Shown here: one piece after another, positions 1-11,500 of the stretch
How the letters are laid out: each line of letters opens with the position of its first letter
Numbering within the stretch: position 1 is the first letter of the stretch
Assembly: GCF_963675165.1 (NCBI RefSeq)
Contig: NC_087385.1
Span: 2,170,501 to 2,234,500, forward strand
DNA: 64,000 nt
DNA from: Halichondria panicea
Taxonomy: Eukaryota; Porifera; Demospongiae; Suberitida; Halichondriidae
Direction of reading: 5' to 3'
Made by a program: the position numbers and the translations under genes
Notes under the pieces: model-generated
Told to the model about the DNA's origin: nothing
Databases searched by the model: none
What the model saw: only the letters and a program-made list of their open reading frames with translations

Positions 1-239
1 AATTATGAGTCATCGAAGTTATTTTGAGTGCTACACGTTCATAGTTGCTTGTGTACGAGTCAAGTTTTCTGTTCATCAATTATCTACACAAAAGAATGAT
101 AACAGTAGCTCAATACTCAGTATTAAGCATGAACACTTACACCTTTGCGCTCTCTTCATTCTGAGTTCATGTCAGTACACTTATTTCCTGTGCTCACCTT
201 CATTGTTGCAAAAAACTGGGTTCGATATCATGACACCTC
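1..239. other. 3' flank of Reeler/EGF gene
   Basis: AT-rich sequence downstream of the minus-strand stop codon at 240-242. It probably holds the 3' UTR of the Reeler/EGF gene. No supported gene is seen on either strand. Confidence 0.5.
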
Positions 240-3200
240 CTACCACTGGTGATCCTGCCACATCATAAGTTCTCTTCTTTTGACGCAGTTTGCACCACAA
301 TATACTAATAGTAGCATTAATGTTGTCAGAAACAATATTAGAAAAAAAGCACCAATAGCTATAGCAACCACACCACCAATCGTAGCTTTGGTACATGATA
401 TTCCAAAAACCAAATTGCACAAATCTTGAGTAACATCAATAGAATTTAGTCCTGAACCACTGGTTAGTCTGCAGTCAACACCACTGAAACCATCTGGACA
501 TACGCAATGTGTTGTATAACCAATTCCTTCGACACAAGTGCCATCATTTTGGCATCGATAAGTGGGTGCTTTATCACAAAAATTATCGTCCGTTTGGCAC
601 CGATCCCCATTGTAACCATCAGCACATGAGTAAGAAAATTGGATGCCAATTTCTTCAATGCATGTACCACCATTAAAGCAGGAATCTGGCTCACAGAAAT
701 CAATATCAATCTCACAAACATCACCAGTGAATCCATCCATGCAGTCGCAGCTAGTCTCAGTTCCAAAGCCCTCAATACAGCTTCCATTGTTCGTACAGTT
801 AACACTCAATTCTGTACCACAAAAGTTGTCATCATTATCACAATGATTTCCACTAAAACCGAAGGAGCAGTTACAAAAGGTTGTTAGTCCAAATCCTTCG
901 ATGCATATCCCATTATTAAAGCAGGAGGTAGCTTCGCAAAAATTTAAATCAGTTTCACAACGGCCACCCAAAAAACCAGCAAGGCAAGAACAGCTAAACG
1001 TTGGGCCGAATTCCTCTACACAGGTTCCATTGTTCTCACAACTATTACCAGCACAGGCAAAGAAAGCTCTGTCGTCCTGATCGCAAATGTTCCCAGAATA
1101 ACCGTCCGAACAAATGCAACTGATTCTTGATCCTTCTCCCTCGATACAAGTGCCTTTATTTGCACAAGTCTTTGGCTGACAGTAATCAAGGTCAATGTCA
1201 CATCTCAGACAACTGAAGCCCTCACTACACTCACACATAATAGGCTCACCATTGGTTTCAGAACAGTTTCCATTAAAGCTGCAGCTATTCTCAAGACAAA
1301 TTTCTGTTTCACACTGAATTCCACGATAGGTGCCAGCACAGTTACAGGAAATATGGATACCAATACCTTCAACACATGCTCCACCATTGCGACAAGAGTC
1401 CTGGTCACAAAATGGGAGATCTAGCTCACAATTTTGTCCGGAAAATCCGTCAACACATTCACAAGTTGTCATTGTTCCCACACCTTCTACACAAACACCA
1501 CTGTTCACACAAGTTGAATCAGTACAAAACTCGAGGTCAGTCTGACAAGCATCTCCTGTGAAACCAGTAGCACATTCACAAGAGAAAGCTCCACTTCCAA
1601 GGCCAGCATCGATACAAGTACCATTATTCATGCAAGGTACATCGTTACATGGGAACAAAGGTATACCACAGTTAAGACCTGTGTAGTCTGGAGTACAATC
1701 ACAAGTGTAGGCTCCATTAAGTAGGTTGTTACAGGTTGCATTACTTAAGCAAGGGGCCTCATCACATTCATTGATATCAACAGCACACGTATATCCTGTG
1801 AAACCTGTCAAACAAGTACAGGAAAATGTTATGTTTCCATCGATACACGCACTGCTACCAAAGTCACTGCAGGGACCAAATGGAGCAGGACCAAATGAGC
1901 AATAATCTATATCGTTCTCGCAAAGGTAACCAGACCAGCCTGGGTAACAATCACATGTGAAGCTGTTGATGTCATCTATACACACTCCATTTTGACAACT
2001 GGGACTAGCACTCTCACATTTATTAATATCAGTTTCACAAAAGTCACCAATGAATCCATCGATACAATCGTAAGAGAAAATACCAAATCCATCGATACAC
2101 GTGCCATTGTTACAGACTCCTTGGTTTAAGGTACACTGATCTATTTCAATCTCACAATTCTCACCAGTGAAGTCAATTGTGCAGTTGCACGTGTAGTTTG
2201 TAGTGCCAATGTTCTCACAGGTGGCATTGTTAAGGCAACGGTTTAGAGCACATGGGTCGAATAATGTCTCACAAAATTGACCTGTGTATGCTGGATGACG
2301 ACAGTCACATGTGAAATTGAGTTCTCCACTTGTGTTTATTGCTCTGCAAATTCCTCCATTGAAGCAGGTGACATCTTGACATTGATCTGTTGGAATTGTA
2401 TAAAGTGTACATGGAATTGTTTACATACATACCTGGCGTCCTAGTGATTGTAACAAACAAAGAAGTATCAATATCCATGGGTACCTCCATACTGTCTGCT
2501 AGACTCCCAAATACCACTGCATTCAGATTTAGACTGAAAATGGCCAAATTGTCACTGAACAGTTGAACAGGAATTGTATCACGAAGAAAGATCTGTTCTT
2601 GAATTACGATGAAATTGTTTTGTCTGTCTAAATTTGCAAGTGATGAAGCCTGATAATTCTTTTCTCTAGAACCGCTGTCATATCTAAATATACTCTGAAT
2701 TGGTCCTGACAATGTTAGAAATATGCCAAAAACGAAATCAAAAGCTGTTTCATTCACTATCACTGTGTAATTCAATACTCCTCTACCAACTACAACATCA
2801 GCCTAGTGTAGATGATGCTGGCCCTGTAATTAATTATTAATGAATGCAGTAATATAGTTATTTTGTATCTCACATTGTTGGCAAGTTGCTGTTGTATGAT
2901 CTCCATAGGAACCAAAGGAGCACACGTCCGTGCAGTGAGTTGTCAATAAGTATTCCGGTGGTTCACAGGCTGAAGTTTAGCAGTGAACAGATGTAAACAA
3001 TTATAATTATATCACTTACGATGTTCATTTATTTCAGGAGTTCTCAAATCAGCCCAAAAGATTTGCATTGACTGTACCACTGTGTATCTAATACCAAGGT
3101 TGATAATTATTGTTAACACACACTTTCAAGAACGTTTGTTTGTCTTACACAAAGTATACTGGACCCGAGCCTTTTGGGGGAGCTGTCCATTCAAATGTAA

Positions 3201-3784
3201 CGTTCATCTTACTGCTCCCATTCACATGGGTAACTGCACTGCCTAGGGGGTACTGCGAAGGGGGTGGTGCAAACAATTATTCATTGTTTACGTGGCCGTA
3301 ACAAACTATAATAATTCATCTCGATAATTCATACCTGAGCTTAATCGCAATTTTGAAAACCATACTCGTTGGTATTTGAAGAATTAAAAATACCGGTAAC
3401 ATTGTCAGGAAACCTGATATTTCTTGCCTGAATTAGGAAGCCTCTGAAACCCACAAAATTTGAATTGTTGGCTTGTAGTATCACTGTGTACATGTTGTGA
3501 AAAAGTAGTTCATCTACATTTAGGTATACACGATGGTATACTCTTCTTACTGTAAATTGTATACCTGTGTAAGTGACCCCAGGCACATATTGATACACAC
3601 TGCTTGGAGCAAGAAATTCTTCGATTGCTAGCTCATATGGGTTTGTTTCCGCTGGTTGTGATGAAGCTCCATCATGGTTTGGCTGTAAGGTAGAACAGGC
3701 CTCTGGTGGAGCTCCTGATGAATAGCCATCACTTTGTTGCATTAGTGCAGCAATTAGACTGAGTATAATAATGAGTCGACGCAT
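240..3784 (-). CDS. Reeler domain plus multi-EGF single-pass membrane protein (one in-frame stop)
   Basis: Six exons fit in phase: 3784-3335, 3252-3149, 3087-3020, 2969-2874, 2789-2433 and 2386-240 (stop TAG 242-240). The start is the ATG at 3784, followed by a hydrophobic signal peptide (MRRLIIILSLIAAL). Exons 1-3 encode a Reeler domain (start SGAPPEAC, then GFRGFLIQAR, SAVTHVN and VTFEWTAPP). Next come a short Cys-rich stretch (HCTDVCSFGSYGD), an unassigned beta-rich region of about 115 residues, and about 16 EGF-like repeats. A transmembrane helix (about AIAIGAFFLILFLTTLMLL) and a short tail ending WQDHQW follow. In two repeats the first Cys of the CxC pair is replaced by Tyr (FSYDC, FSYSC). 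The model gives 1074 codons including the stop, but codon 148 (3343-3341) is TAA, two codons before the exon 1 donor. All other exons keep the frame. Role inferred: cell-surface adhesion or recognition. The acceptor at 2789 was chosen by phase and is the least certain junction. Confidence 0.8.
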
Positions 3785-5260
3785 CTTTTCAGAAACTGTC
3801 AGTTTAATATAGGGTGTAATTATGGCCCAAGATAACACAATCACATAATTATGCTGCATGTGTGGTATGCAGTGGACATAAACAATGTTTTCCCTTGTGG
3901 AATAGCTGATGATTTCCCTTGTGGAATGTCTGATGATTTAACATGCAGTGAACTGTTATTGGTGTTTGTAAACAAATCAGGCAATAATCTTAATGTTCAA
4001 GGAATATGCAGTCATTTCCCATGTGTTTTTCATGTTCTCAAGTGTATATATACAGTAGGTACGTTGTATTACTGTGAGTTAATAGAATGTACACTAGTAA
4101 ATAATTCATGTGTTTACTGTACTGTTAGCTAGTGTATAATTTGTGAAAAATTTGCAAGTCAGCCAATCAGCAGAACATTTGACTTTGTGCTAACTTTTTG
4201 TGTTCTAGCAGGAATCATGGTGTCATATAACTACCGGTGTAGAAGCGATATGGGGCTCCGCTCATTTTTGGGCCCCCAGCCCTAAAACGCTAGCGATTTG
4301 GATGTTATATAGGGGGGTCCTATTGCACTAGTGCCCTTGGTCCCCCATAGTGATTTAGGGCCCCCCTACAGCAGTCTATTCTGAGCAGTGGAGTCAAGCC
4401 AGCACAACAGTAATAGGAGGTTGAGTTGAGAATCAAGTTATGTAGATCTAAATTTCGATCTATAATTTGTGATGCTATATAACAACAGTATAGGGCAGCA
4501 GCCATAAGTGCAAAATACCTGCGCGTTACAGTGTTAGCACAAAGCACCATTGTACACAGGACATGCATTCATACTGAACATAAGACGTTGGCTATAATTA
4601 TAGCTACTGCATGACAATACAGGTTAGAGCATCAGCCACAGCCCACTTTGTGTAATTGTTATCAAGAAATTTTTTTGGTAGAGTTGAAAATAAACTATAA
4701 AGAAAGAGCAAGAAATTTTGCTAAATAGACTAGACAATAGCACTTGCAAGTCATGGTGTTATCAAACATTCAGCAAGAGAGCTTGGTGAATGGTAGGAGC
4801 TGCTTACCTATATGGCCATAGACTGTGAGTAAGCAGAGCAAGATCTAGTCAGCAAGGAACATCTAGATTTAATCAGAGCCTAGGGCTGAGATTAATACTA
4901 TCTACACTGTAAGTTTTAAGTGGGGGCCCCAAATCTACACGGTATAGATTTAGCTTTTGCGAACTGATCACTACTCGCTATGTTTGCTGCTCGCAAAACA
5001 TTCTAGTAGTGTCAGTACTGTTGATACATGTAAATGTAGTTTGCAGTACTGTGAAGTATAAACACCTCAGTCACTGACAGACAAAAATCTGGAACTGCAC
5101 ACATTTTTAATATATTAGGTAGTGCTATAGTGTCCATTAGTTCTGAAGTACATTTACAATTGCATACATGTTCTAAATTATGTGAGCAATCACCCAGAGG
5201 CATCACCAAAATAACAAGAGGGTATATAAGTAAATGGGGAGAAATGAATTAACTTAGAGT
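3785..5260. other. Intergenic spacer
   Basis: About 1.5 kb between the Reeler/EGF start and the transporter stop. It holds AT-rich sequence, a short direct repeat near 3890-3940 (two copies of a tttcccttgtggaat core), and GC-rich patches near 4255-4370 and 4920. ORFs here are short, show no recognisable motif and have no splice support. The left part is probably the Reeler/EGF promoter. Confidence 0.5.
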
Positions 5261-6976
5261 TTAATCTCTGAGTTCCTCGTAATCTTGTCTTCTCGGCCTG
5301 TTCTGTGCTGCCTCTTCATTATGTTCATGAAATGATTCCTCATCTCTCCTGCGATACTTGTACTGATTCACAGCTATTGCAAATGAAACAAATCCGATCA
5401 AAGCAACGGTAATGCACACAAGATAAAAGCCAAACCCACAACTGATCACTGGTGGATATTTTCCCAAGTAACTGTCTTTCCATATGCGATCCATTCTGAA
5501 AGGAATGGAAAGGACAATACCTAGAATACGATTTGAGCCAACTAGTGCATAGAAAGCCCCCACTAGAACTCCCTTCATTGTGTGTGGACCTTGTGCCGAT
5601 ATAAACTCAAGACTGGTGGCCAATAATAGGAAGTAACATCCGTTTATGACCCCTGGAAATAGTAATACTGTCCAATGCATATTCAAGGTGGTTTTATTGT
5701 GTTCAACCTCGTGCAAAAACATACACTTTGGTTGCGGTTCTTTGTGAGTATACAAATTAAGGTGACCGGCGAAGTCAATTGTAAGCATGCTCACAACTGC
5801 TAAGATATAGAGAGGCACCAGTATGAGAAGGCGGTGAACAATCTTTGGTCGTCTGTTTCGCAGTACGGAGTACATTAGCCAAATGTAGATGGGGAGTATG
5901 AATACTGTAAGTACATCTGAAAAAAACTCTGGGCTTAGTCGGTCACAAGTGGTGTTCACATTACTAAATGATATTGAAAATCCGGTGTGTGTTGAGAAAT
6001 TATTGAAGAAGGAAGTCATTGGTAAGTCAAGGATAAAAACAGGTCCTAGAGCAAATAGTATTAGAAGTACACTCTTAAAAGATTTCACATCTTCAACATC
6101 TGAAGTTTTGAATGGTCCGCCATATCGTTCTTTTGCGTAATCAAGTCTTGAAAACTTAAAATGAGTGGAAAAAGTTGGGACAGGAAGTAATGGGTGACTA
6201 TTCTTGCGTGCAAAATTTAGAATCTTTATTATCATTTTGTAAGGGTTGTACTGTACACCGTCATGATTAAATTGACGCCTTGTACAGCAACTTACCAGGA
6301 GCAAAATGAGGAGGAGCGTTAGAAAACATATTGGTAAAGACTGAATGAAGAACTTAAATATGTGTGTAATTTCTTCATCGATGCAAGTGTCAACAACATA
6401 GATCACCTTAGTCGAAACTTCGCCCACCTTAACGGCCCACACCAGCCAATGCACAAATATGCCAAGACTTTCACTAGGTTTATCGATCAGCTGATCCAGT
6501 CCAAACTGAATGATATTACTGTTGAGAATTGAAACCCCGACAACGAATATTAGCGAGGAACATATGTTCAGTATCATGGTCGCAATTGCTAGCATGACAC
6601 CATTTTCAGGTTTTGTTGAATCTCCAACAAATTGAATGATTGAAGCAATTGATGATGCCAGCATGGATACAGTCGCAAGTATTAGACCACTGATCAATGT
6701 TTTGTATCTGCCCAAACACACATCACCTACGATCACACCTAGTGGATATGCAACAAGCAGCAAACTAAGGATTGTGCCCTCCAAAATCGCCTTCCAATCC
6801 ACAAAATCCGGCGGTACTTTTAAGATGGTCGGTAACGCTTCAAGAGCTGTGAAGTAGATAGATGTTACAAGTGTCACCCACAATAGTATTTGCACCACTG
6901 GTTTGGTGAAGATGAACATGGGCCTCCTAAAAGAGCACATGCGAATAGTCATCATCTGTCTAGTTTGTCGTAACAT
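5261..6976 (-). CDS. SLC15/POT-like proton-coupled peptide transporter
   Basis: An uninterrupted 571-residue ORF with ATG at 6976 and stop TAA at 5263-5261; single-exon, unlike its neighbours. It has about 12 hydrophobic segments and a hydrophilic middle loop. The motif VIVGDVCLGRYKT after the second segment matches the TM2-3 loop of POT/PTR transporters. The central loop (QYNPYKMIIKILNFARK, then LDYAKERYGGPF) resembles a group of invertebrate SLC15-like proteins that I recall from sponges and cnidarians. The tail is charged (RRRDEESFHEHNEE), as expected for a cytosolic end. Established for the family: H+-coupled uptake of di- and tripeptides or related solutes across plasma or lysosomal membrane. 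The substrate here is unknown. Lack of introns could mean retroposition or intron loss. The ATG eight codons in (MMTIRMC) is an alternative start. Confidence 0.8.
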   Translation of the reverse strand: MLRQTRQMMTIRMCSFRRPMFIFTKPVVQILLWVTLVTSIYFTALEALPTILKVPPDFVDWKAILEGTILSLLLVAYPLGVIVGDVCLGRYKTLISGLILATVSMLASSIASIIQFVGDSTKPENGVMLAIATMILNICSSLIFVVGVSILNSNIIQFGLDQLIDKPSESLGIFVHWLVWAVKVGEVSTKVIYVVDTCIDEEITHIFKFFIQSLPICFLTLLLILLLVSCCTRRQFNHDGVQYNPYKMIIKILNFARKNSHPLLPVPTFSTHFKFSRLDYAKERYGGPFKTSDVEDVKSFKSVLLILFALGPVFILDLPMTSFFNNFSTHTGFSISFSNVNTTCDRLSPEFFSDVLTVFILPIYIWLMYSVLRNRRPKIVHRLLILVPLYILAVVSMLTIDFAGHLNLYTHKEPQPKCMFLHEVEHNKTTLNMHWTVLLFPGVINGCYFLLLATSLEFISAQGPHTMKGVLVGAFYALVGSNRILGIVLSIPFRMDRIWKDSYLGKYPPVISCGFGFYLVCITVALIGFVSFAIAVNQYKYRRRDEESFHEHNEEAAQNRPRRQDYEELRD

Positions 6977-8572
6977 AGTGGACTAGCTTGTTGTAGACTG
7001 CATGCATACTAGACTGAGGCTGTGATACAGCAAAAAGTGTTTCTAAGCTTTCAATGTTGTAACTGCGTGTGTGTGATTCGAATAACGTACTTGTATCGAT
7101 AACATTAATCTGATACAATGCGCTGTTTTACTTTCAGAATAAACAAAGTACCCGCGCATGTGTCAGCAGCTGTATGTATGATGTAGGAACTAGGTACACA
7201 ATGATGTAGCTAGATCTACCAATAACTGGGCAGTCCTTTGGGAGTCCGCTTAGGGTAATTTGTTCTAAACGTGGGAAATTAATTAAATTATTAGAAATCA
7301 AGTAAGTGTAATGAATTCGCTCATGCATGACTTGTGACTTGCATGGGCAAAATCTTAGTGAGATACCTGTACAACAATCGATTTAAATCGACTGAAATCA
7401 TTCACTAGCTATTATGTAGTCAATGGTGTATAGCAGACTACCGTATAGTGCTAGAAATAGATTTATTAATTTTGTTCATTATTTTTAAGATTACAAAACT
7501 TTATGCGATAATTATTACCCGAGGCGCGCGTGGGCGGCCACGGGTATAGTAGTCCGTTGGTCTGTTTGTTTGTTTGTAATGTGTGAGTCTACTCACCTGC
7601 ATGCCATGGCACTGCGTTTACAGCATGGATAGCCTTCATACAACAAGTTATTAATTTTAATAGTGGCAGAATTTCATGTTAAACCTTCGTTGTCAAATAA
7701 AAACGAGCAAAAGCTAAGAAGCTTGTGACTGGGTCTGCTTACCTGGATGCTCTAGCACTGCGTTTACAGCATGGGTAGCCTCCACACAACAAGTCAGTAC
7801 TTCTAATAGTGGCAGCTTTCGGTGTTAAAGCTTCGTTGTCTAATAAAAGCGAGCAAAATGTAGCTTGAACAGAACTTGCACATGCGTTACTTATAACTGA
7901 AGTGATCCTGTACCAGGTCCAGAAACAATGGAACAGGGTCACTAAAGTAGAAAGCTGTATATACCAGGAACAATATTGGAACAGGGTCACTAAACCAGAA
8001 AGCTTGCTTTAGCTGACTGGGATCCATGCAGGACCTGGAGCCATACTTCTCTGAGACTCCATGCTTCTTTGCTGTGATCCTAATCCACAGTGCATATATT
8101 TATAGTACTACTACCTGTTCTCAAATGTTTCAGCATGCCTCCAGTCTGGTTTAGTTTTATTGCTCCTGAGTTGCTGTGCAAGTCATGCATGATGATGATA
8201 ACAACATCACTATATGCACTGCATTATATCAGTCTTCTGGTTTCTTTATAATCATGTCACCAGCCGAGGGTTTGCACTTTAGTGCTCTAGTTTCTTTATG
8301 CTTTCCTCCATTAAACGCCGCAATTTCAATGGGATTGTATAGGCCTCGATGAAAAGCCAATTTCGATACAAATTAATGCGACGTAGCCGCTTGCATAAGT
8401 AGCATTAGTTGGTCTCACGCATTAATTTCTAGCACAGTATGGTATACATGAACAGTTTTATCATCGATGTGTATACACTTCGGTCTGTTATACATAATTA
8501 ATAAGTACTGAAATTATGCAGCAAAAAAGTTTCAGCTTAATAAGTCAGACTACTGAGTACAGTTCAGTGTTT
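6977..8572. other. Intergenic spacer with tandem duplications
   Basis: Non-coding as far as I can see. The first part is probably the transporter promoter. The rest holds the duplication at 7594-7860 and a shorter direct repeat (aacagggtcactaaa, near 7934 and 7981). No supported ORF. Confidence 0.5.
7594..7860. repeat. Diverged tandem duplication, about 120 bp x2
   Basis: Segments 7594-7712 and 7740-7860 align along their whole length. Shared blocks include cactgcgtttacagcatgg, aatagtggcag, cttcgttgtc and cgagcaaaa. The offset is about 147 bp. Each copy opens with a cacctg or tacctg block that looks like a minus-strand splice donor, but no coding frame is apparent. Confidence 0.7.
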
Positions 8573-11500
8573 TCATGGTGTAGCAATACTGTCCCCATTC
8601 CTCTTCATCACGTCATCTCCCTGTACGTTTATAATGAGTAATCATGACTATAGTTAAGAAATTGAATGCAGTTCACCTGTTCAAAATGAGCAAGCTGTTT
8701 TTGTAACTGGGCAATCTTTGCTTGGATGTCTTGAACGGTTACTGGTTCCAGTAAGTCTTGCGAGGTGTTGTGAGTTACTGTGAAGTGGCTGGTATTTGGT
8801 TGTGAATCATGCTCAGTGAAGACATTACTGCCGTCAGGATCTTTGTACAGCAGTATTGCCTATAATTATATGTGTAAAGTATGCGTTTAAAATACACTTT
8901 ACTATACTTTAATTTATTAGAATAAAACATACCTTTGGAATGAAGGTTAGACCCAGGAAGAGAGTTGCTCCAGCGAAGATGGCCAGCCCATACAGGGTGA
9001 CGTACACATCACGATGGCTCCTGAGAGCAAACTCTGTCACTATCAGCATTGTGATAATCACCGTGTTGATGTAAATAATAGTGTACAGTTCCTTCGTATC
9101 ATTCAACCCCTTAACTTTCACTTTCCGTGTCGTGAAGGCCATGAAAATAGCTCCAAGTTGTAGCAGAGCTTTGTAACCAAAAGAAATTGCAATCCAGACT
9201 GTAGCTGCTGTGCTGGCACACACAAAAATGAACACTCTTTCGTTCCTTCCATTCTGCATGCATAAATATACGATATCATTAAACATGTGCCCCTAGGCCC
9301 TATATAGGCTATAGAAATTGCCCTAGCTATTCATACTAATTATGCACTTACATGTTGACGATCATCATTGACAAGAGTGGCATTTGCTGTGATTCTTGAC
9401 CCTGGAATGGCCGTTCCCACTGTCATGACAATCATCTCTAAGCCAACAATAACAGCCACAATAATCACCAGCATCCAGTCTTTGATCACCTGTACATTAG
9501 CATGCATTCTGACAGAGTAATATCCTTTGTATTGATGTGTACATGCAAAAGAAAAGATAAATGGGTAATTTTATTAAAGTGTACCATTTTATTAGGAGTT
9601 GGGTTGCTGAAGATGTAGTAAATCCTCCATTGTTTGGCCAGAATGACGGCAAAGCAGAGAGTGTTGCCAACAGAGAACAGCCAAAATCGAAACTGAAAGA
9701 ACGTGTATGATCAATGTTCTATCATATTGACTGTTGCTCACATTGCACAGTATGGTCTCTTCCAGTTGTTGTGAGCGCTCTTGTGCTGATGTACCATAGA
9801 AAAATAAAGCTAGGTAGAGCAATGTTGCCCCGGCAATTAGCAGGAAGTTCAAGTTTGGACTTCCAAGTTTGACAACACTGAAAATAGGTTATGTTGTATA
9901 TAGGATTGAATTTACTTCTTTATTATCTTTCACTTACCGTTTCTTTCTAAAGAGTGTGTTAAAAATGAGTGCCACTACAACGAATGCTAGGCCGATAATT
10001 CCCAGTAGGGAGTATATGATCGTTATCGCTAAGTGAGTGTGGTCTATGACATCCTGTGGGCTACCATCGTATGGTACAACTCCATCTATAAACGACAGAC
10101 AGAATAGTACTCTATAATCACTTTTCTGAAGGCAGAGTGTGTATGGCGTGAGGTCACAAACAGTATAATTATCTCTAGTTCACATCTAAATTGTACAACC
10201 CAGAGTATACAAATAGAATCTGAAAGTTTCACTCACTTGGTTTTGATGTGCGTGCACAAGTAAACGCACTGTTTTCATAACTACCACTTTTCTAAACTAG
10301 CTATAGGTATATAATTATTCAGTGTAGACTTTGGGAATGCAAATCACATGTCTGGTATTGCTTGCCTGGCCATATGCTGTTGTAGCTTTCGTTGAGACTG
10401 AATACAACAGAGCCATTGCTAACATATTGAACAATTCCAAATGCATAGTTGTCCTCGTTGGTCACCCTAGCAACAGCCGGTCTTGTAACCTTGTAACCAT
10501 CTATTATCGTCAATCAGAATTTACTTATAAATTATAATATTTTTGATGTTCATAACACACCTCCATGTTGCATGACTCTATGTTGCTTAAGTCTCATTAC
10601 ATTCTCAGGTCTAGCACCATCTGGCTTGAATCTAATGGGTCCCTGTGTGAAAAAAGCATTTAGCCATAATAACATTATAGCTAATTGACCTACCGTTATT
10701 CCAGTTATTTTAACTTCATGGAATGCTTTTTCCATGTAGCAGCCCATCCTTCTGTTTGTGTGGTTGAAGTTATACAAACGAACAAGTTCCCCAGGGTATT
10801 TGTTGTCGTCACAATCGCTGATGATGGTACCATTTTGCGCCCATCTGTCCACTAAGTCCAGTCCGTAAGCAACTACCCACATTGCATCATAAGCATTCCC
10901 AAAGAAATTGAGTGATGTATAATTTGAATAGCGTTCCTCCTTCATCAGATTTTGATATTTGGTTAAGAATTCTGCAGGTGTCTATAAAAAGGGGAATGCA
11001 ATATTATTAATTGAGTGTTCCCCGTGCAGTATTAGAACTGGTGCTCCATGAATGTTAATTTACTCAATAAATTATCATCAATGCTCTATAGCTAGCTGTC
11101 TTCTTACCATTCCTGAGTATGAAACTGCTGAAGAGTTTTCCATTAAAGCGTACGACTCAGGGGTTATTGCATACGTTTTGTTTAGAGCCATCATAACTTG
11201 TTCTCTGGTGCAAGAGCTGTTGACGTGTTTGTAGGCTGTATCCCACCACTCAGTCATGTATCGACCGTGCATTATGAGCACTATCTCCTGGTCCAGCAGT
11301 CTCTGACCATACTTTCGATAGGCCTATAGTGCAGTTCATGCAAAGATACAATCAAGCAAAGCTATCGGGATTTATTATTCTTTCAGTTTGGGAGAATTCT
11401 CTGGCGCTATGAGCGCTATGAAGCCAGTACACACATGCATAACTAACCTCACAAAGGATATGGTAAGCATGAACTTCAAAGGTATTGATCATGATGATTC

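Noticed and set aside
4320-4568. Minus-strand ORF of 82 residues with many Cys
   Set aside because: Low complexity, no signal, no domain and no splice context; judged a chance ORF.
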